Shown: positions 45,062 through 55,588 of the stretch, in pieces
Position numbering within the stretch: the stretch's first letter is position 1
How the letters are laid out: every line of letters starts with the position of its first letter
Source of the DNA: Amycolatopsis granulosa
Lineage (GTDB): Bacteria > Actinomycetota > Actinomycetes > Mycobacteriales > Pseudonocardiaceae
Direction: 5' to 3'
DNA length: 64,000 bases
Assembly (NCBI RefSeq): GCF_011758745.1
Contig: NZ_JAANOV010000001.1
Coordinates: forward strand, 4,216,001 to 4,280,000
Translations under genes and position numbers: made by a program
The notes under the pieces: model-generated
Databases searched by the model: none
What the model was told of the DNA's origin: nothing
Seen by the model: only the letters and a program-made list of their open reading frames with translations

Positions 45062-45465
45062 AGGTGATCGTGGGAGCGGCCATCGTGCGGGACAGGTCCC
45101 TGCTCGCGCAGCAGCGCGCGTATCCGCGTGAAGTGGCGGGCCTGTGGGAACTGCCGGGCGGCCGGGTCGAACCCGGGGAGTCCGAAGTGGACGCCCTGCG
45201 CCGGGAGTGCCGCGAGGAGCTCGGGGTGTCGGTCGCCGTCGGCGACCGGGTGGGGCCGGACGTGCCGCTGCGAGCCGGACTGGTGCTGCGGGTGTTCGCC
45301 GCGGAGCTGGTCGAGCGCCACGCGCGGCCGCGGGCGCTGGACCACCGGGCGCTGCGCTGGCTGGACGCCGCCGGCCTGGACACCGTCGAGTGGCTGCCCG
45401 CGGACCAGGTGCTGCTTCCCGAACTGCGGCACCTCCTCGGGTCCGGACACGCCGGCGGCGGATGA
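45058..45465 (+). CDS. NUDIX pyrophosphohydrolase (MutT-like)
   Basis: 135 aa from GTG 45058, overlapping the kinase stop (GTGA). The NUDIX box [20 protein letters not shown] then ELGV fits Gx5Ex7REUxEExGU exactly. Small size and the [20 protein letters not shown] region place it near MutT-type enzymes that hydrolyse 8-oxo-dGTP or other NTPs. It is the third gene of the two-component operon. Confidence 0.92.
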   Translation: MKVIVGAAIVRDRSLLAQQRAYPREVAGLWELPGGRVEPGESEVDALRRECREELGVSVAVGDRVGPDVPLRAGLVLRVFAAELVERHARPRALDHRALRWLDAAGLDTVEWLPADQVLLPELRHLLGSGHAGGG

Positions 45466-45552
45466 AGCCCAGGCGTTGCACCTGCCACGTCCGGTTCTGC
45501 TCCGCGCCCTGCCGCCACCGGCCCCGCGCCTGTTTCGCTGCTCGGTGCCCGC

Positions 45553-46518
45553 TCAGGTACCCGCGCCGATCAGCCGCATCGCCGAGCTCAGCCGGTGCTC
45601 ACCCCGCTCGGCGGCGCGGGCCGCGCCCGCCTTGCGGATCCGCGTCAGCTCGCCCGGGTCGTCCAGCAGCTCCACCGTGCGTTCCCGGACCGGGCGCAGC
45701 TCCTCGATCACCGCCTCGGCCACGGCTTCCTTGAGCGCGCCGTAGCTGGAGAACTCCGCCGCCAGGTCGGCGGGCCGGCCGCCACGGCAACCGGCCAGGA
45801 TCTCCAGCAGGTTGGCCACCCCCGGGCGTTCCCCGGGCGCGTACTCGACGCCGGTGAACCCGTCCGTCACGGCGCGCCGCACCTTGCGCCGGATCAGGTC
45901 GGGCTCGTCCAGCACGAACACCACGCCCGCCGCGTCCGCAGCCGACTTCGACATCTTGCTCGCCGGGTCGCCGAGGTCCCGCACCCGTGCCCCGGCTGGT
46001 GGCAGCACCGCGCGTGGCACCGTGAACACCTCGCCGTAGGTCCCGTTGAACCGGCGGGCCAGCGCCCGCGCCAGCTCGACGTGCTGGTTCTGGTCCTCGC
46101 CCACCGGAACCTCCGCCGCGCCCTGCAGCAGGATGTCCGCCGCCATCAGCACCGGGTAGGTGAGCAGGCTCAGCCGCACGCCCGGCTGCCCGCTGCCCTT
46201 CTCCTTGAACTGGATCATCCGCGCGGCCTCGCCGTAGCTGCAGGTGCACTCCAGGATCCAGGTCAGCGCGCCCAGCTCGCGGGACAGGTCCGACTGCACG
46301 AACAACCGCTCGGCCGGGATACCGGACGCGACCAGGATCGCGAGCATCTCGCTGGTGCGCGCCCGCAGCCTGGCCGGGTTGTGGGTGGTCGTCATCGCGT
46401 GCAGGTCGGATACGAAGTACAGGTCGTCCGGTCCGCCGCCGGACGCCCAGCGCTGCACGGCACCCAGGTAGTTGCCGAGGTGGGTGTGGCCGGACGGGGT
46501 GATCCCGGAGAGTCGCAT
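45553..46518 (-). CDS. trpS: Tryptophanyl-tRNA synthetase
   Basis: 321 aa from ATG 46518 with GAGGAA upstream. Class I signatures are PSGHTHLGNYLGA (HIGH) near residue 8 and KMSKS near 190; LYFVSDLHAMTT, MAADILLQGAAEVPVGEDQNQH in part, and LTRIRKAGAARAA complete the family pattern. It charges tRNA-Trp. A Trp-Trp leader peptide and hairpin upstream indicate that its expression responds to Trp-tRNA supply. Confidence 0.95.
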   Translation of the reverse strand: MRLSGITPSGHTHLGNYLGAVQRWASGGGPDDLYFVSDLHAMTTTHNPARLRARTSEMLAILVASGIPAERLFVQSDLSRELGALTWILECTCSYGEAARMIQFKEKGSGQPGVRLSLLTYPVLMAADILLQGAAEVPVGEDQNQHVELARALARRFNGTYGEVFTVPRAVLPPAGARVRDLGDPASKMSKSAADAAGVVFVLDEPDLIRRKVRRAVTDGFTGVEYAPGERPGVANLLEILAGCRGGRPADLAAEFSSYGALKEAVAEAVIEELRPVRERTVELLDDPGELTRIRKAGAARAAERGEHRLSSAMRLIGAGT

Positions 46519-46564
46519 CGAGGGTTCCTCAGGTCGGTGACCGCCCCGCCCGGACCCCGGAACC

Positions 46565-46594
46565 GCCGAAGGCCGCCTGCGCGGGCGGCCTTCG
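46565..46594 (-). terminator. Attenuator hairpin in the trpS leader
   Basis: CCGAAGGCCGCC pairs with GGCGGCCTTCGG around a 6-nt loop, between the leader peptide stop and the trpS start. GGCCGCC next to the Trp codons (minus strand, about 46641-46635) can compete for the same GGCGGCC. Confidence 0.75.
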
Positions 46595-46607
46595 GGTTGG
46601 CTGATCT

Positions 46608-46667
46608 TCAGCGCACGTCGGAGGGACCGCCTGCCGGCGGCCACCACGAGCTCACGTTCGTGCGCAT
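46608..46667 (-). CDS. trpS leader peptide with tandem Trp codons
   Basis: A 19-codon frame, MRTNVSSWWPPAGGPSDVR, starts at ATG 46667 and stops 41 nt before the hairpin's far end. Two adjacent TGG codons in so short a peptide, placed before a stable hairpin and a Trp-tRNA synthetase gene, are the mark of ribosome-mediated attenuation. TACCCT (46679-46674, minus) ends 7 nt before the ATG, so the peptide is probably translated from a leaderless transcript. Confidence 0.8.
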   Translation of the reverse strand: MRTNVSSWWPPAGGPSDVR

Positions 46668-46673
46668 GCGGTC

Positions 46674-46679
46674 AGGGTA
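46674..46679 (-). promoter_or_regulatory. -10 box of the trpS leader transcript
   Basis: TACCCT on the minus strand, 7 nt before the leader ATG. Confidence 0.6.
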
Positions 46680-46802
46680 GCAGCGCCCGGGAGTAAGCTC
46701 ACCATTGCACTTCGAAAAGCCATTCTTTGGAATGTGGTACCGGTGTTGCACAAGTTACCGAAAAGCCGGCGGGAAAGATTTCCCGGGGGTCGTTTTCGGG
46801 TC

Positions 46803-46808
46803 TACCGT
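46803..46808 (+). promoter_or_regulatory. -10 box of the YciI gene
   Basis: TACCGT ends 7 nt before ATG 46815. Confidence 0.5.
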
Positions 46809-46814
46809 GGAGTT

Positions 46815-47114
46815 ATGTTCATCGTGCTGATCGACTACACGGCTCCGGTGGAAGAAGTCGACTACCTCCTCGCTGACCACGCGAAATGGCTGGATCGCCA
46901 CTTCGGCGCGGGCGAGTTCCTGGCCGCCGGGCGGCGCGCCCCGCACTCCGGGTGCGTCATCGTGACCAGGCCGATGCCCCAGGTGAAACTGGAGGCGATT
47001 CTCGCCGCGAACCCGATCGTGCAGCGGCGTCTGGCGCAGTTCCGGATCATCGAATTTAACGCCACCCGGACCGCGCCGGAGCTCCGTCTGGTGAACGAGG
47101 CCCTGGTCGTCTAG
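46815..47114 (+). CDS. YciI-family protein
   Basis: 99 aa from ATG 46815 (MFIVLIDYTAPVEEVDYLL). The YciI ferredoxin-like fold is visible in HAKWLDRHFGAGEFLAAGRR (the invariant His/Asp region), SGCVIVTRP and the C-terminal NPIVQRRLAQFRIIEFN. Family members are small cytoplasmic proteins with a conserved His-Asp pair; some act as dehydrochlorinases or muconolactone-type isomerases, most are uncharacterised. The stop shares CTAG with the convergent small gene. Confidence 0.88.
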   Translation: MFIVLIDYTAPVEEVDYLLADHAKWLDRHFGAGEFLAAGRRAPHSGCVIVTRPMPQVKLEAILAANPIVQRRLAQFRIIEFNATRTAPELRLVNEALVV

Positions 47115-47269
47115 GCGGCTGCCTTCCCCAGGTCCGCCTTCGCCCGCTGGAGTGCGAGAACCGGGCACTTCTTGCAGCGCGGCCGCGAGCGGCAGCACTT
47201 CTTCTTGACCTTGCCGGCCTTCATGAGCTTGCGGACGACCTTGCGCGGGTCCGCGGTCTTCTTGCCCAC
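47111..47269 (-). CDS. 52-aa Cys/Lys-rich protein under an iron box
   Basis: GTG 47269 opens a 52-codon frame with GGAG upstream (complement of about 47275-47278). A basic N-terminus (ADPRKVVRKLMKAGKVK) leads to KKKCCRSRPRCKKCP with C25, C26, C32 and C35, a likely Zn or Fe-S site, then a short helix. Codon third positions are almost all G/C and the stop overlaps YciI by 3 bp. Such Lys/Cys-rich microproteins are conserved in actinomycetes as far as I recall, without assigned function. An IdeR/DtxR-type box covers its -10 region, so it should be expressed when iron is scarce. Confidence 0.75.
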   Translation of the reverse strand: MGKKTADPRKVVRKLMKAGKVKKKCCRSRPRCKKCPVLALQRAKADLGKAAA

Positions 47270-47299
47270 ACGCCACTCCACATGTCGGGGGTCGTCCCC

Positions 47300-47318
47300 T
47301 TAGGTTAGGTGAACCTAA
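47300..47318. promoter_or_regulatory. IdeR/DtxR iron box
   Basis: TTAGGTTAGGTGAACCTAA matches 17 of 19 positions of the consensus TTAGGTTAGGCTAACCTAA, differing only in the two central bases. On the minus strand it contains TAACCT (47307-47302), the probable -10 of the 52-aa gene 33 bp downstream. It is 114 bp from typA. Confidence 0.88.
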
Positions 47319-47359
47319 GTGTTCTCCCACCGTGGGCCTGGTCACAGCGGGGCACCAGG

Positions 47360-47365
47360 TATCCT
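47360..47365 (+). promoter_or_regulatory. -10 box of typA
   Basis: TATCCT fits TANNNT and would give a 5' leader of about 60 nt before GTG 47432. Confidence 0.45.
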
Positions 47366-47431
47366 GAACGGGATCGCGTATGCCACAGCGGGCCCGCGAT
47401 TCATCCCTTCGAAATGTTCAGGAGCCCTCGC

Positions 47432-49336
<1,905 letters not shown>

Positions 49337-49535
49337 TTCCGCCCGGCCGTGGCAGGGGACGTTCATGCGATGGACGTCCCCTGTTTCCGTCGGGGAGGGG
49401 AACCCGGGCACCCTCCGCGACGTCCTCCTTTCGGCGGTACCTGATCCGGTGACAGCGCGTCCCGGTCGGTCTGGCACTCTCGGTACCGCGGCCAGTGGCC
49501 TTGTGACACCATCATGGGCTCATCAGGGAGGCAGC

Positions 49536-51263
49536 GTGCGGACGAGCGGTAAAACGGCGGCACTGATCACGGTGCTGCTGACCGCGTTGGCCGCCTGCAC
49601 CAGTACCCCGCCGCCCCCGGTCGTGACGTCACCGGTGGCCCAGTCGTCGACCCCCGCGGTGCCGGCCGCCTCGCAGATCGTGATCGGCGTGGACGACATC
49701 GGGGGTGGCTACAACCCGCACAACCTCGCCGACCAGTCGACGATCACCACCGCGCTGTCGCAAATGCTGCTGCCGTCGGTGTTCCGGCCCGACGAGCAGG
49801 GCGAGTACCAGCTCGACACCACACTGATGCGCTCGGCGGAGGTCACCTCTACCGAGCCGTTCACGGTCACCTACCTGATCCGGCCGGACGCGTCGTGGTC
49901 CGACGGCGCGCCGATCGCGGTGGAGGACTTCGTCTACCTGGCCGACTCGATGCGCGACCAGCCCGGTGCCGTGCAGCCCGCCGGCTACCGGCTGATCAGC
50001 AACATCCAGCCCAGCGAGGGCGGCAAGGGCGTCCAGGTGACGTTCTCCCAGCCCTACCCCGGCTGGAAGACGCTGTTTTCGAACCTGCTGCCGCAGCACC
50101 TGCTCAAGGACGCGCCCGGCGGCTGGCAGAGCGCGCTGCAGGACAGCTTCCCGGCCTACGGCGGCCCGTTCTCGATCAAGATCCGGGACAACGCGCGCGG
50201 CGAGATCATCCTGGAGCGCAACGAGCGCTACTGGGACAAGCCGGCCGCGGTGGACCAGATCGTGCTGCGCCGCTCCGACGCCGCCGGTCTCGCCGGTGCC
50301 TTGCGCAGCGGCAACGACCAGTTCGTCATGTCCCGCACGGACGCCGCTGGTCTGAACCAGTTCCAGGCGCTCGGCCCGGCTGTCCGGCTGCAGACCGTGG
50401 CGAGCCCGCGGCTGGCCGAGGTGCTGCTGCGCCCGGCGAACGGCCCCCTGGTCGACGAACGCGTCCGCGAGGCCGTGGCCGCGATCATCGACCGCGGCAA
50501 GCTCATCGACGAGGGTGCCGACGGCGGCCCGTCAGCCGGCCTGCGCGCCGACGCCCAGGTGCTGGCCCCCTCGTGGCCGGGCTACGCGCCGACCATCCCG
50601 GCCGGGTACGGCGTACCGGATCCGGCGAAGGCCGAGCGGTTGCTGACCGAGGCGGGGTACGTCAAGGAAGCCGGGATCTGGCGCAAGGACGGCAAGGCGC
50701 TCACGCTCGTCGTGGCCTCGCCCGGGCAGCAGGAACCGTACGCGGGCATGGCCAAGGAGCTGAGCACCGAGCTGATCGCGGCGGGTGTCCAGGTGAACCG
50801 GCTGAACCCCCAGCCGCGGGACCTGTTCGCCAACCTGCTGGCGTTGCCGGTCAGCCAGGGCTCGACCACCCCGACGGGCAACACGGGCGCGGTCGGGGTC
50901 GACATCGCGGTCGTGCCGGTGCCGGCGGGTGGTGACCCGGCGACGGTGCTCGCCTCGACGTTCGGGTGCCGTCCCGGCCAGTCCACCCCGTCGGCGAACG
51001 TCTCGGTGATCCCGGCCAACCCGGCCGCGATCTGTGACGAGAGCCTGCAGAAGACGATCGAGGAGGCGCTGACCGGTGCGAAACCGCTGCCGGAGGCGCT
51101 GACCGAGCTGGAGCCGAAGCTGTGGGCCCAGCACGTCGCGGTCCCGTTGTTCCAGCTGGCCGACACGCTCGCCACCGGGCAGGGGATCTCGGGACTGACC
51201 GCGGGCCCGCCGATGCTGGGTCCGTTCGGCGAAGCCGTGAACTGGACACGCATCGGCCGCTGA
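49536..51263 (+). CDS. lpqW: LpqW-like substrate-binding-protein-fold lipoprotein
   Basis: 575 aa from GTG 49536 with GGGAGG seven bases upstream. A lipobox LTALAAC (C near residue 21) and a Pro/Thr linker are followed by an oligopeptide-binding-protein (family 5) fold: GGGYNPHNLADQSTI, TYLIRPDASWSDGAPI, GGPFSIKIRDNARGEIILER, shortened. No transporter genes accompany it. In M. tuberculosis the gene after typA is lpqW, which steers PIM/lipoarabinomannan synthesis rather than transport. The same envelope role is a reasonable transfer. Confidence 0.85.
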   Translation: MRTSGKTAALITVLLTALAACTSTPPPPVVTSPVAQSSTPAVPAASQIVIGVDDIGGGYNPHNLADQSTITTALSQMLLPSVFRPDEQGEYQLDTTLMRSAEVTSTEPFTVTYLIRPDASWSDGAPIAVEDFVYLADSMRDQPGAVQPAGYRLISNIQPSEGGKGVQVTFSQPYPGWKTLFSNLLPQHLLKDAPGGWQSALQDSFPAYGGPFSIKIRDNARGEIILERNERYWDKPAAVDQIVLRRSDAAGLAGALRSGNDQFVMSRTDAAGLNQFQALGPAVRLQTVASPRLAEVLLRPANGPLVDERVREAVAAIIDRGKLIDEGADGGPSAGLRADAQVLAPSWPGYAPTIPAGYGVPDPAKAERLLTEAGYVKEAGIWRKDGKALTLVVASPGQQEPYAGMAKELSTELIAAGVQVNRLNPQPRDLFANLLALPVSQGSTTPTGNTGAVGVDIAVVPVPAGGDPATVLASTFGCRPGQSTPSANVSVIPANPAAICDESLQKTIEEALTGAKPLPEALTELEPKLWAQHVAVPLFQLADTLATGQGISGLTAGPPMLGPFGEAVNWTRIGR

Positions 51264-51373
51264 CCCCCCGCCGGCAAACACGCCACCACCACCGGCGAAC
51301 ACGCCGCCGCGAGCGTGTTTGCCGGTTCGGGTGGTGAGTTGGGCGTTCCGGGCGGTGAGTTGGCCGCCCGGCG
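51264..51373. repeat. Mosaic intergenic repeat with long hairpin
   Basis: CCGGCAAACACGC (51271-51283) has an exact inverted copy at 51313-51325 and a near-direct copy (CCGGCGAACACGCC, 51292-51305) inside the loop. Beyond it GGTGAGTTGG occurs twice (51332 and 51353 regions). The patchwork resembles a dispersed intergenic element and lies between convergent lpqW and the peptide transporter operon, where it may also terminate transcription. Confidence 0.6.
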
Positions 51374-52426
51374 TCAGATCAGCTGCCGCGCCTCGGCGTA
51401 GTGACAGGCCGACGGGTGTCCCTGCCCGTGGTCGACGAGCAACGGCTCCTCGTCGATGCACTTCGTCCGCTCGGCGTCCGACAGCTCGTTCGCGAACTTC
51501 GGGCACCGCGTGCGGAACCGGCAGCCGCTGGGCGGGTTCGCCGGGCTGGGCACGTCACCGGTGATCACGATCCGCTCCCGGCTGCGCTCCTTGCGCGGGT
51601 CGGGCACCGGGATCGCCGAGATCAGCGCCTGGGTGTACGGGTGCGCCGGATTGGAGAACAGCTCCTCCGACGGCGCCATCTCCACGATCTTGCCGAGGTA
51701 CATCACCGCGATGCGGTTGGCGATGTGCCGGACCACGGACAGGTCGTGCGAGACGAACAGGTACGACAGGCCGAACTCCGCCTGCAGGTCCTGCAGCAGG
51801 TTCAGCACACCGGCCTGGATGGACACGTCCAGCGCGGACACCGGCTCGTCCAGCACCAGCAGCTTCGGCTGCAGTGCGAGCGCCCTGGCGATGCCGATGC
51901 GCTGCCGCTGGCCGCCGGAGAACTCGTGCGGGTACCGGTTGCCGTGCTCGGGCCGCAGGCCGACCGTGGCGAGCAGCTCGCGCACCCGCTCCCGGCCGCC
52001 CTTCTCGTACAGCCCGTGGATGCGCAGCGGCTCGGCGATGATCTCGTTGACCGGCATGCGCGGGTCGACCGACGCGTACGGGTCCTGGAACACGATCTGC
52101 ATCTGGCGGCGCAGGGTCTGCATCTGCTTGCGGTTCAGCTTGTGCAGCTCGGTGCCTTCGAAGAACACCTCGCCGCCGGTGGCCGGCTGCAGGTTCAGCA
52201 CCACGCGCGCGGTGGTCGACTTGCCGCAGCCGGACTCGCCGACCAGGGCGAGCGTCTCGCGCTCGAAGATGTCGAACGACACCCCGGACACGGCCTGGAC
52301 CTCGCCGATCTGGCGCCGGATCAGCCCGCCGCTGCGCACCGGGAAGTGCTTGACGACGTTGCGGGCGGACAGCACCGGGGTCCGCTGGTGCTGCTCGGGC
52401 AGCACGCCGGTCGCGCTCTCGCTCAT
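51374..52426 (-). CDS. Oligopeptide/dipeptide ABC importer ATPase (OppF/DppF type)
   Basis: 350 aa. Walker [20 protein letters not shown]-loop [15 protein letters not shown], signature [15 protein letters not shown] and Walker [13 protein letters not shown]. The C-terminal OppF extension has the cysteine motif [11 protein letters not shown] plus further Cys (KCIDEE, SACHYAE), which binds an Fe-S cluster in related proteins. It overlaps the upstream ATPase gene (ATGA) and ends the five-gene operon. Confidence 0.94.
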   Translation of the reverse strand: MSESATGVLPEQHQRTPVLSARNVVKHFPVRSGGLIRRQIGEVQAVSGVSFDIFERETLALVGESGCGKSTTARVVLNLQPATGGEVFFEGTELHKLNRKQMQTLRRQMQIVFQDPYASVDPRMPVNEIIAEPLRIHGLYEKGGRERVRELLATVGLRPEHGNRYPHEFSGGQRQRIGIARALALQPKLLVLDEPVSALDVSIQAGVLNLLQDLQAEFGLSYLFVSHDLSVVRHIANRIAVMYLGKIVEMAPSEELFSNPAHPYTQALISAIPVPDPRKERSRERIVITGDVPSPANPPSGCRFRTRCPKFANELSDAERTKCIDEEPLLVDHGQGHPSACHYAEARQLI

Positions 52427-53508
52427 TCGGTCTTCTCCCCGGGGATCACCGCGGCCACCGCGTCGACGTCGTCGACCGAGGTGGGGTTGAACAGATCAGT
52501 GGCGTCACGGCCGGCCAGCTGGTCGCTGAAGTGGCAGGCTGCGGTGTGCCGGTCGTCGGTGGTCGGTTCGAGCACCGGCTCCTCCTGGTCGCAGATTTCC
52601 GCGGCCATCGGGCAGCGCGGGCTGAACGGGCAGCCCGGCGGCATGTTCACCACCGACGGCGGTGAGCCGGCGATCGGGGTGAGCCGGTCGGTTTTGATGT
52701 CCAGCCGCGGCAGGCTGCCGAGCAGTCCCAGCGTGTAGGGCATGCGCGGGGTGTAGAAGATGTCGTCGACCGTGCCGGACTCGACCACCTTGCCCGCGTA
52801 CATGACCTGCACCCGGTCCGCTTGCCCGGCGATGACGCCCAGGTCGTGCGTGATGAGCACCATCGCGGCGCCGGTCTCCTGCTTCGCTGCCTGCAGCGCG
52901 TCCAGGACCTGCGCCTGCACGGTCACGTCCAGCGCGGTGGTCGGCTCGTCGGCGATGATCACCTCTGGCCGGTTGGCGATCGCGATCGCGATCACCACGC
53001 GCTGCCGCATGCCGCCCGAGAGCTGGTGCGGGTACTCCGTCGCCCGCTGCTTCGGGTTCGGGATGCGGACCAGGTCGAGCAGCTCCACGGCCTGCTTGCG
53101 GGCCCGGTCCTTGCGCACGTCGTGGTGCGCGGTGATGGCTTCGGCGATCTGGTCGCCCACCGGGTACACCGGGTTCAGCGATGTCATCGGGTCCTGGAAG
53201 ACCATCGCGATACCGCTGCCGCGGACCCGGGTCATCTCCTTCTCGGAGAGCGCGAGCAGGTTCCGGCCCTTGAAGTCGATCCGGCCCTCGACCCGCGCGG
53301 TGCGGGGCAGCAGGCCCATGATCGCCATCGAGGTCACCGACTTGCCGGAACCGGACTCACCGACCACGCCCAGCACCTCACCGCGGCCGAGCTGGTAGCT
53401 CACGCCGCGGACGGCCTGCACCGGGCCGTCGTCGCTGGGGAACGTAACGGACAGGTCCTCCACCGAGAGGACGGGGTCGGCCGTCGTCCTGGAGTCGAAC
53501 GAAGTCAT
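52423..53508 (-). CDS. Oligopeptide/dipeptide ABC importer ATPase (OppD/DppD type)
   Basis: 361 aa. Walker [19 protein letters not shown], signature [15 protein letters not shown], Walker [17 protein letters not shown], and the C-terminal [20 protein letters not shown]-type Cys motif (in part). The tail after 330 is acidic. It overlaps the permease upstream and the second ATPase downstream by 4 bp each, forming a tightly coupled importer operon. Confidence 0.94.
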   Translation of the reverse strand: MTSFDSRTTADPVLSVEDLSVTFPSDDGPVQAVRGVSYQLGRGEVLGVVGESGSGKSVTSMAIMGLLPRTARVEGRIDFKGRNLLALSEKEMTRVRGSGIAMVFQDPMTSLNPVYPVGDQIAEAITAHHDVRKDRARKQAVELLDLVRIPNPKQRATEYPHQLSGGMRQRVVIAIAIANRPEVIIADEPTTALDVTVQAQVLDALQAAKQETGAAMVLITHDLGVIAGQADRVQVMYAGKVVESGTVDDIFYTPRMPYTLGLLGSLPRLDIKTDRLTPIAGSPPSVVNMPPGCPFSPRCPMAAEICDQEEPVLEPTTDDRHTAACHFSDQLAGRDATDLFNPTSVDDVDAVAAVIPGEKTE

Positions 53509-54446
53509 GCGCGCACCTTCGTCTGCTGGGGGTCGAACGCGTCGCGGAGCCCGTCCCCGATGAAGTTGATCGTCAGCGCGATCAGGATGATGAACAGGCC
53601 CGGGAAGTAGAACAGCCACGGGCGGGTGTCGACCGCGGTCTGCGCGGCGCTCACGAGCAGGCCGAGCGAGGTGTCCGGCGGCCGCACGCCGAAGCCGAGG
53701 AACGACAGCGCGGTCTCCAGCAGGATGCCGATGGACACCAGGATCGTCGCGTTCACGATCACCGAGCCCAGTGCATTGGGCACGAGGTGCCGGAAGATGA
53801 TCCGGGCGTCGCCGGCGCCGAGCGCGCGGGCCGCCTCGACGAACTCCTTCTCCCGCAGCGACAGCACCACGCCACGGGCGACCCGGGACACGTAGGCCCA
53901 GTACAGGCCGGCGATGACGACCGCGATCAGCCACCAGCTGCCGCCCACGTTGTGCGCGAGCACGGCGGCGACGGCGAGCAGCGGCAGCGTGAGCACCAGG
54001 TCGGAGATGCGCATCAGCACGGTGTCGATCCAGCCGCGGTAGTACCCGGCGACCGCGCCCCAGATGGTGCCGACGACCGTCGAGAAGATCGCCACCAGCA
54101 CGGAGATCTGCAGCGAGATCTGGGTTCCGCGCAGGACGTTCGCGAGCATGTCCTTGCCGACCGCATCGGTGCCGAACGGGTGCGCCCCCGACGGCGGCTG
54201 CGAGTTGTCGGGTGTGATGTCGTCCGGTCCGTACTTCCACAGCCAGCCGCCGACGTAGGCCAGCAGCACGATCAGCAGCAGGAGGACGAGGCTGGCCACC
54301 GCCAGCCGGTGCTGCAGGAACCGGCGCAGGACGAGCTGGAACTGGCCGCGTTCCCGGACGGTGAACTCGCGCTCGACCTGCGGTTTCGGTGCGTTGTCCG
54401 CGAGCTGGGCGGTCGCGGCGGTCTCGGTCGTTGAGCGCTCAGGCAT
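53505..54446 (-). CDS. Peptide ABC importer permease (OppC/DppC type)
   Basis: 313 aa from ATG 54446, overlapping the preceding permease by 8 bp. About 80 cytoplasmic and first-helix residues are followed by the family's HPFGTDAVGKDMLANVLRGT and the EAA loop EFVEAARALGAGDARIIFRH region (EAARALGAGDARII). Six helices. It pairs with the OppB-type permease. Confidence 0.94.
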   Translation of the reverse strand: MPERSTTETAATAQLADNAPKPQVEREFTVRERGQFQLVLRRFLQHRLAVASLVLLLLIVLLAYVGGWLWKYGPDDITPDNSQPPSGAHPFGTDAVGKDMLANVLRGTQISLQISVLVAIFSTVVGTIWGAVAGYYRGWIDTVLMRISDLVLTLPLLAVAAVLAHNVGGSWWLIAVVIAGLYWAYVSRVARGVVLSLREKEFVEAARALGAGDARIIFRHLVPNALGSVIVNATILVSIGILLETALSFLGFGVRPPDTSLGLLVSAAQTAVDTRPWLFYFPGLFIILIALTINFIGDGLRDAFDPQQTKVRA

Positions 54447-55419
54447 GGCGGATCCTCGGGTCGAGCACGCCGTACAGCAGGTCGGCGACAAGGTTGAACA
54501 GGATGACGAAGGTCGCCGAGATGAGCAGCCACGCTTCGACGGCGTACACGTCGCTCTGGGAGATGGCGTCGAGCAGGAAACTGCCCGCGCCCTGCCACTG
54601 GAACACCTTCTCGGTCACCACGGCGCCGGAGATGATGGACGCCAGGTCGAGCGCGGTGACCGTGGTCAGCGGGATGAGGGCGTTGCGGAGCGCGTGCCGC
54701 CGCATCACCACGCCACTCGGCAGGCCCTTGGCGCGGGCGAGCCGCACGTAGTCGCTGTTGAGCACCTCGAGCATGGAGCCGCGCTGGAACCGGCTCCACG
54801 ACGCGTAGGAGATCAGCGCCAGCGAGATGGTCGGCAGGATCATGTGCCCCAGCACGTCGCCGAGATGGGCCCAGAAGCCACCCTGCACGTAGATCGAGCT
54901 CGCGCCGATCGTGTAGAAGACCTGGCCACCGGTGCTGTTGTTGATCGAGATCCCGGCCTGCTTGAGGAGCACCGCGAGCCAGAACGCGGGCATCGACAGG
55001 AAGAGGAAGCCGAAGAAGGTGGCGGTGTAGTCCAGCTTCGAGTACTGCTTCACGGCGCTCACGGCACCGACGACGATCGCCAGGATCAGCGCGATGATCA
55101 TCGCGAGGAAGATCAGGCGGAAGGTGACGCCGAAGCGGGAGAGGATCTCGTGCCCGATGTTCATCGTGGAGTTCACGGACGGGCCGAAGTCGCCGCGGAA
55201 GATGCCGGTGATCCAGTTCCAGTAGCGCTCCATGAGCGGCTGGTCCAGGTGCAGCCGGTGGGCCTCGGCGGCGAGGGTCTGCGGTGGTGGGGGTGGGTTC
55301 CGCGTGATGAGGGGATCGAGCGGGTTGGCCGACAGCGACACCATCACGAAGACGAGGAACGTCGACAGGACGAGGATCGGCACCGACACGAGCAGCCGGC
55401 GCAAGGCGAAGGCGAGCAT
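54439..55419 (-). CDS. Peptide ABC importer permease (OppB/DppB type)
   Basis: 326 aa from ATG 55419 with AGGAAG upstream. Typical start MLAFALRRLLVSVPILVLST, then GDFGPSVNSTMNIGHEILSR, and the EAA loop DYVRLARAKGLPSGVVMRRH in part. Six helices. The gap of 169 bp to the binding-protein gene holds two hairpins. Confidence 0.94.
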   Translation of the reverse strand: MLAFALRRLLVSVPILVLSTFLVFVMVSLSANPLDPLITRNPPPPPQTLAAEAHRLHLDQPLMERYWNWITGIFRGDFGPSVNSTMNIGHEILSRFGVTFRLIFLAMIIALILAIVVGAVSAVKQYSKLDYTATFFGFLFLSMPAFWLAVLLKQAGISINNSTGGQVFYTIGASSIYVQGGFWAHLGDVLGHMILPTISLALISYASWSRFQRGSMLEVLNSDYVRLARAKGLPSGVVMRRHALRNALIPLTTVTALDLASIISGAVVTEKVFQWQGAGSFLLDAISQSDVYAVEAWLLISATFVILFNLVADLLYGVLDPRIRHA

Positions 55420-55518
55420 GGAGGTCTTCCTGCTGAAGTGCGACCAGCACGCCGCTCGTGACGGCGGAACCGGGCGGCGCGATCTGTCGAGTTGTGGTGG
55501 TTGAGTGCGGGGCGGGGG

Positions 55519-55551
55519 GTGGGGGAGACCGGCGCCGCCGGCCTCCCCCAC
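55519..55551 (-). terminator. Intercistronic hairpin below the binding-protein gene
   Basis: GTGGGGGAG pairs with CTCCCCCAC, with a further CCGGC/GCCGG inside. It lies between the binding-protein stop and the first permease. A weaker hairpin, ACATTAC and GTAATGT, follows at 55553-55572. Confidence 0.6.
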
Positions 55552-55588
55552 GACATTACTTCTCGGTAATGTACTCCCGTCCAGGCGA

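Noticed and set aside
45462-45734. Cys-rich frame starting [20 protein letters not shown] with an ATGA overlap to the NUDIX stop
   Set aside because: The overlap and cysteines are eye-catching, but most of the frame runs antisense into trpS and turns into low-complexity Pro/Arg/Ala. The stop overlap is likely chance.
46713-46772. CGAAAAGCC twice and a CATTC/GAATG dyad upstream of the YciI gene
   Set aside because: They are AT-rich for this genome but short, unevenly spaced and not clearly placed relative to the -10 box. They were left out as operators.
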